Shown here: positions 6,926-8,992 of the stretch, piece by piece
Layout: every line of letters starts with the position of its first letter
How positions within the stretch are numbered: position 1 is the first letter of the stretch
From: Aquirufa sp.
GTDB taxonomy: Bacteria > Bacteroidota > Bacteroidia > Cytophagales > Spirosomataceae
NCBI GenBank assembly: GCA_030833145.1
Contig: JAURHT010000079.1
Coordinates: forward strand, 1-8,992
Reading direction: 5' to 3'
Length of the DNA stretch: 8,992 nucleotides
The notes under the pieces: model-generated
Seen by the model: the letters and a program-made list of their open reading frames with translations, nothing else
Told to the model about the DNA's origin: nothing
The model's database searches: none
Position numbers and translations under genes: made by a program

Positions 6926-8203
6926 ATGAGTAGCCAAAATCCTTCCTTTTTTAACCATCAAATCGAAGTAGTACCTGAAACTTCTTTCAAATCCATCATC
7001 AAAGTGATTGGAATTGGGGGTGGCGGATCCAATGCGGTAAAGCACATGGACAACCTGAAGATTAAAGGGGCTGATTTGATTATTTGCAATACGGATTCGC
7101 AAGCATTGGCTTCTAATTCAGTTAGTACAAAAATCAAATTAGGCGAACAAGGTTTAGGGGCAGGAACAGATCCTGAAGTAGGAAAACAGGCTGCACAAGA
7201 AAGTCAAGAGAAAATTAAGGCCGTTCTTTCGAACGAAACGAAGATGGTTTTCATCACCGCTGGTATGGGTGGAGGAACGGGAACTGGAGCTGCTCCAGTT
7301 GTTGCAGAAATCGCCAGAGATCGCGATTTGTTAACTGTGGCGGTTGTTTCATTCCCGTATAATTGGGAAGGAAAAGAGAAAATTCAATATGCAAGAGATG
7401 GGATTGAAGAACTAAAAGCGTATTGCGATACGGTTTTAGTAATCATGAACGATAAAATATCAGAACATTACAAGGATTTAGCGGTAAAGCATGCCTTTGC
7501 GAAAGCAGATGACGTTTTAGCGAAAGCGGTAAAATCCGTTGTAGATGTAATTGCCAAACCTGGTGATATCAACACGGACTTTATGGATGTGAAGAAAGTC
7601 TTAACGAATGCAGGCCAGGCAATGATGAGTTCTGCATTAGGAAAGGGCGAAGAAAGAGCAAAGGCGGCTATCGTCGAGGCATTGAACTCTCCTTTGTTAA
7701 ACTCACAAGAAATTAAAGGGGCTAAACGCATCTTAGTGACGGTATCGACCAGTAGCGAAAAGGATTTATTGATTTGGGAAAAAGATGCCATCATCGAATA
7801 CCTCAATGAGCGAATCGATGCACAAGCTGATATGGTGAAGTTCGGATTCTCTACAGATGAAGACTTAGGAGATGACTTATACTTAACAGTTATCGCTGCA
7901 GGCTTCGAACAAGATTCAAGCGGAATGGATGGCGGAATGCGTAAAGTGGTAAAGAAAACCGCTCCTGTATTCTTGAATCCTGGCGATAGCATTGAATTAG
8001 ACGGTGAATTAGAAACGGCGACAGCTTCGGCCGCGGATTCAGAAGAGTCTCGTTTTGCCTTGATGATCGAGAAATTCAAAAACGGAAATGTTTCTGACGC
8101 AGAATTCAAAATCCCTACCTACAAACGTACAGAAGTAGGTTTATACGACATTACGACTATGCCCGAGAAGGCATGGCAAACGACAGATTTATTCGCTGAA
8201 TAA
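6926..8203 (+). CDS. ftsZ: cell division protein FtsZ (somewhat divergent)
   Basis: A 425-residue tubulin-like GTPase that polymerises into the division ring. Seen are G-I-G-G-G-G-S-N (29-36), I-C-N-T-D-S-Q-A-L (53-61), the tubulin signature G-G-G-T-G-T-G (115-121), N-D-K (175-177), and the T7 loop N-T-D-F-M-D (216-221) with the catalytic acids D218 and D221. The core ends near T-V-I-A-A-G-F (321-327). A short linker of about 65 residues follows, then I-P-T-Y-K-R (396-401), which resembles the conserved C-terminal peptide that binds FtsA-type tethers, and then 24 further residues. Oddities are P-Y-N-W-E-G-K-E-K (144-152), where many FtsZs read P-F-x-F-E-G-x-x-R, so the usual GTP-contacting Arg is Lys152; the tail beyond the binding peptide; and the absence of ftsQ, ftsA or mur genes alongside. 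It could be the sole FtsZ relocated or a second paralogue. The stop overlaps the convergent cutC by 15 bases. Confidence 0.93.
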   Translation: MSSQNPSFFNHQIEVVPETSFKSIIKVIGIGGGGSNAVKHMDNLKIKGADLIICNTDSQALASNSVSTKIKLGEQGLGAGTDPEVGKQAAQESQEKIKAVLSNETKMVFITAGMGGGTGTGAAPVVAEIARDRDLLTVAVVSFPYNWEGKEKIQYARDGIEELKAYCDTVLVIMNDKISEHYKDLAVKHAFAKADDVLAKAVKSVVDVIAKPGDINTDFMDVKKVLTNAGQAMMSSALGKGEERAKAAIVEALNSPLLNSQEIKGAKRILVTVSTSSEKDLLIWEKDAIIEYLNERIDAQADMVKFGFSTDEDLGDDLYLTVIAAGFEQDSSGMDGGMRKVVKKTAPVFLNPGDSIELDGELETATASAADSEESRFALMIEKFKNGNVSDAEFKIPTYKRTEVGLYDITTMPEKAWQTTDLFAE

Positions 8204-8207
8204 GTCT
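8185..8207. terminator. palindromic hairpin over the ftsZ and cutC stop codons
   Basis: Bases 8185-8194 pair with 8198-8207 around the loop GCT: ten pairs, nine Watson-Crick plus one T-G (8188 with 8204), a wobble in the ftsZ transcript but a mismatch in the cutC transcript. Both stop codons (TAA at 8201-8203 on plus, 8191-8189 on minus) lie in the arms. It could slow or end transcription from both sides. It lacks a GC-rich stem and a solid T-run (only TTGAATTTTA follows on plus), so it is not a classic intrinsic terminator. Confidence 0.4.
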
Positions 8208-8953
8208 TGAATTTTAGAGATAGCCGCTCGAATGATTTCTTCACTCGAGTAGGCTACCTCGAATTCCGAAATCTCAGCCACCCCTCCCATTGAAATTCCT
8301 GGACGTCTGTATTCCATCTCTGAATTACGCGTAGTTCGTGCACTGAGGTGAACAGCATTCACCCCGATTTGAACAAAATCCAGACAATTCACGGGATTCA
8401 CCCCACTACCAGCCATAATTTGAATTCGGCCTTTAGCGGCTTGCACCAATTCTGCTATATTCTCCAAGCCATCTAGCGCTTTATTTTTCCCGCCAGAGGA
8501 TAGAATGCGATTATATCCTATACCAATTAATTCTTCCATCACTTGAATCGGATCACGTGATACATCGATCGCTCGGTGGCAAGTCAACTCCCGATCACCC
8601 GCTATTTTTCGAAATTCTTGCATGAATTCCACATCCAAATCTCCATTAGGTTTCAATGCACCTACTACGATTCCATGTACCCCTTGCGCAATTAATGAAC
8701 GAGCCTCCGCTAGCATCGTCAACTTTTCCGTTTCGTCGTAAACGAAATCCCCCCCGCGTGGGCGAACCATCGCGTGAATCTCCAAAGAAGTTTGATTTAA
8801 CGCTTGTTCTACTAGACCCGCACTGGGTGTCGTCCCTCCTTCCCAAGGGGAGGCACAAAGTTCTACCCGTTGTGCGCCCGCACGATCTGCCGCAAGACAA
8901 GAAAATAAGGAATAAGCACAGACTTCAACTGAAACGGGGGTAGATGGAAGCAT
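8189..8953 (-). CDS. cutC: CutC family protein (copper homeostasis protein CutC)
   Basis: A 254-residue TIM-barrel protein close to the usual CutC length (about 250). Family motifs occur in order: E-V-C-A-Y-S (10-15), R-V-E-L-C-A (29-34), G-G-T-T-P-S-A-G (39-46), V-R-P-R-G-G-D-F (63-70), G-I-V-V-G-A-L (94-100), C-H-R-A-I-D (125-130), R-I-L-S-S-G-G (149-155), I-M-A-G-S-G-V (179-185) and A-V-H-L-S-A-R (200-206). CutC was linked to copper tolerance in E. coli, but that role has been questioned and the true reaction is unsettled, so copper handling should be read as a family label. There is no signal peptide, so it is cytoplasmic. The start at 8953 gives a short lead before the first barrel strand and fits the family. 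Its promoter region runs towards the window end; a small dyad ATCAA-GGTT-TTGAT (8968-8981) is the only structure seen there. Confidence 0.92.
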   Translation of the reverse strand: MLPSTPVSVEVCAYSLFSCLAADRAGAQRVELCASPWEGGTTPSAGLVEQALNQTSLEIHAMVRPRGGDFVYDETEKLTMLAEARSLIAQGVHGIVVGALKPNGDLDVEFMQEFRKIAGDRELTCHRAIDVSRDPIQVMEELIGIGYNRILSSGGKNKALDGLENIAELVQAAKGRIQIMAGSGVNPVNCLDFVQIGVNAVHLSARTTRNSEMEYRRPGISMGGVAEISEFEVAYSSEEIIRAAISKIQDLFSE

Positions 8954-8992
8954 AAATGGGGGTTTAAATCAAGGTTTTGATAATTAATGAAA

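Noticed and set aside
7468..8109. A 213-codon open frame antisense to ftsZ
   Set aside because: It is the mirror of the ftsZ frame, rich in Ser, Ala and Phe as expected from reversed codons, and matches no family I recognise; ftsZ itself has strong motifs throughout.
2868..8203. Reading ldcA, comM, the M28 peptidase and ftsZ as one new functional system
   Set aside because: Each is a widespread gene with its own known role, gaps of 41-53 bases carry separate possible promoter boxes, and no shared substrate or partner is evident.
8656..8943. A 95-codon plus-strand open frame antisense to cutC
   Set aside because: The cutC frame carries all family motifs here; the opposite frame is Pro/Arg-rich noise.
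8968..8981. ATCAA-GGTT-TTGAT dyad upstream of cutC as an operator
   Set aside because: The five-base arms in AT-rich sequence are too short to separate from chance, and no copper-type operator consensus is seen.

Overview
The window reads as chromosomal DNA from a Bacteroidota bacterium, most likely a Cytophagales-type relative. This is judged from the style of the proteins (a Bacteroidota-like FtsZ, a secreted M28 peptidase, the DUF721/DciA tail), moderate to low GC, very short spacers, weak or absent Shine-Dalgarno sequences and a few TAnnTTTG-like promoter boxes. It is gene-dense: no gap exceeds about 70 bases. I see no tRNA, rRNA, CRISPR array, insertion sequence or prophage gene.

Layout. 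Bases 3-197 (+) are the end of a DUF721/DciA-family gene. It converges on a tightly coupled three-gene minus-strand operon: a GT2 glycosyltransferase (2802 to 2071), a NodB-type polysaccharide deacetylase (2074 to 1304) and a multi-membrane GT87-type GT-C glycosyltransferase (1311 to 175). Divergent from the operon are plus-strand genes for a cytoplasmic LD-carboxypeptidase (2868-3773), a YifB/ComM AAA+ ATPase (3815-5341), a secreted M28 peptidase with a PA-like insert (5395-6873) and FtsZ (6926-8203). A minus-strand cutC (8953 to 8189) converges on ftsZ, and the two stop codons overlap inside a palindrome.

How the genes relate. The minus operon has the logic of a lipid-linked sugar pathway: a DPM/ArnC-like GT2 to charge a carrier, a deacetylase to trim the sugar, and a membrane GT-C enzyme to transfer it. 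This is the order of chemistry in ArnC-ArnD-ArnT or FlmF2-NaxD-FlmK, but the substrate is unknown. The plus-strand genes are mostly housekeeping (murein recycling, DNA uptake/recombination, cell division) and seem to be neighbours rather than one pathway.

The points most worth a second look are: the GT2 gene, whose conserved reading frame runs about 43 codons upstream of its first ATG with no ATG, GTG, TTG or CTG available; the Arn/Flm-like envelope cassette; a somewhat divergent FtsZ sitting outside a dcw cluster; and the mirror-image ends of ftsZ and cutC, which both read D-L-F-x-E-stop. I do not see an obviously new defence or mobile system here.
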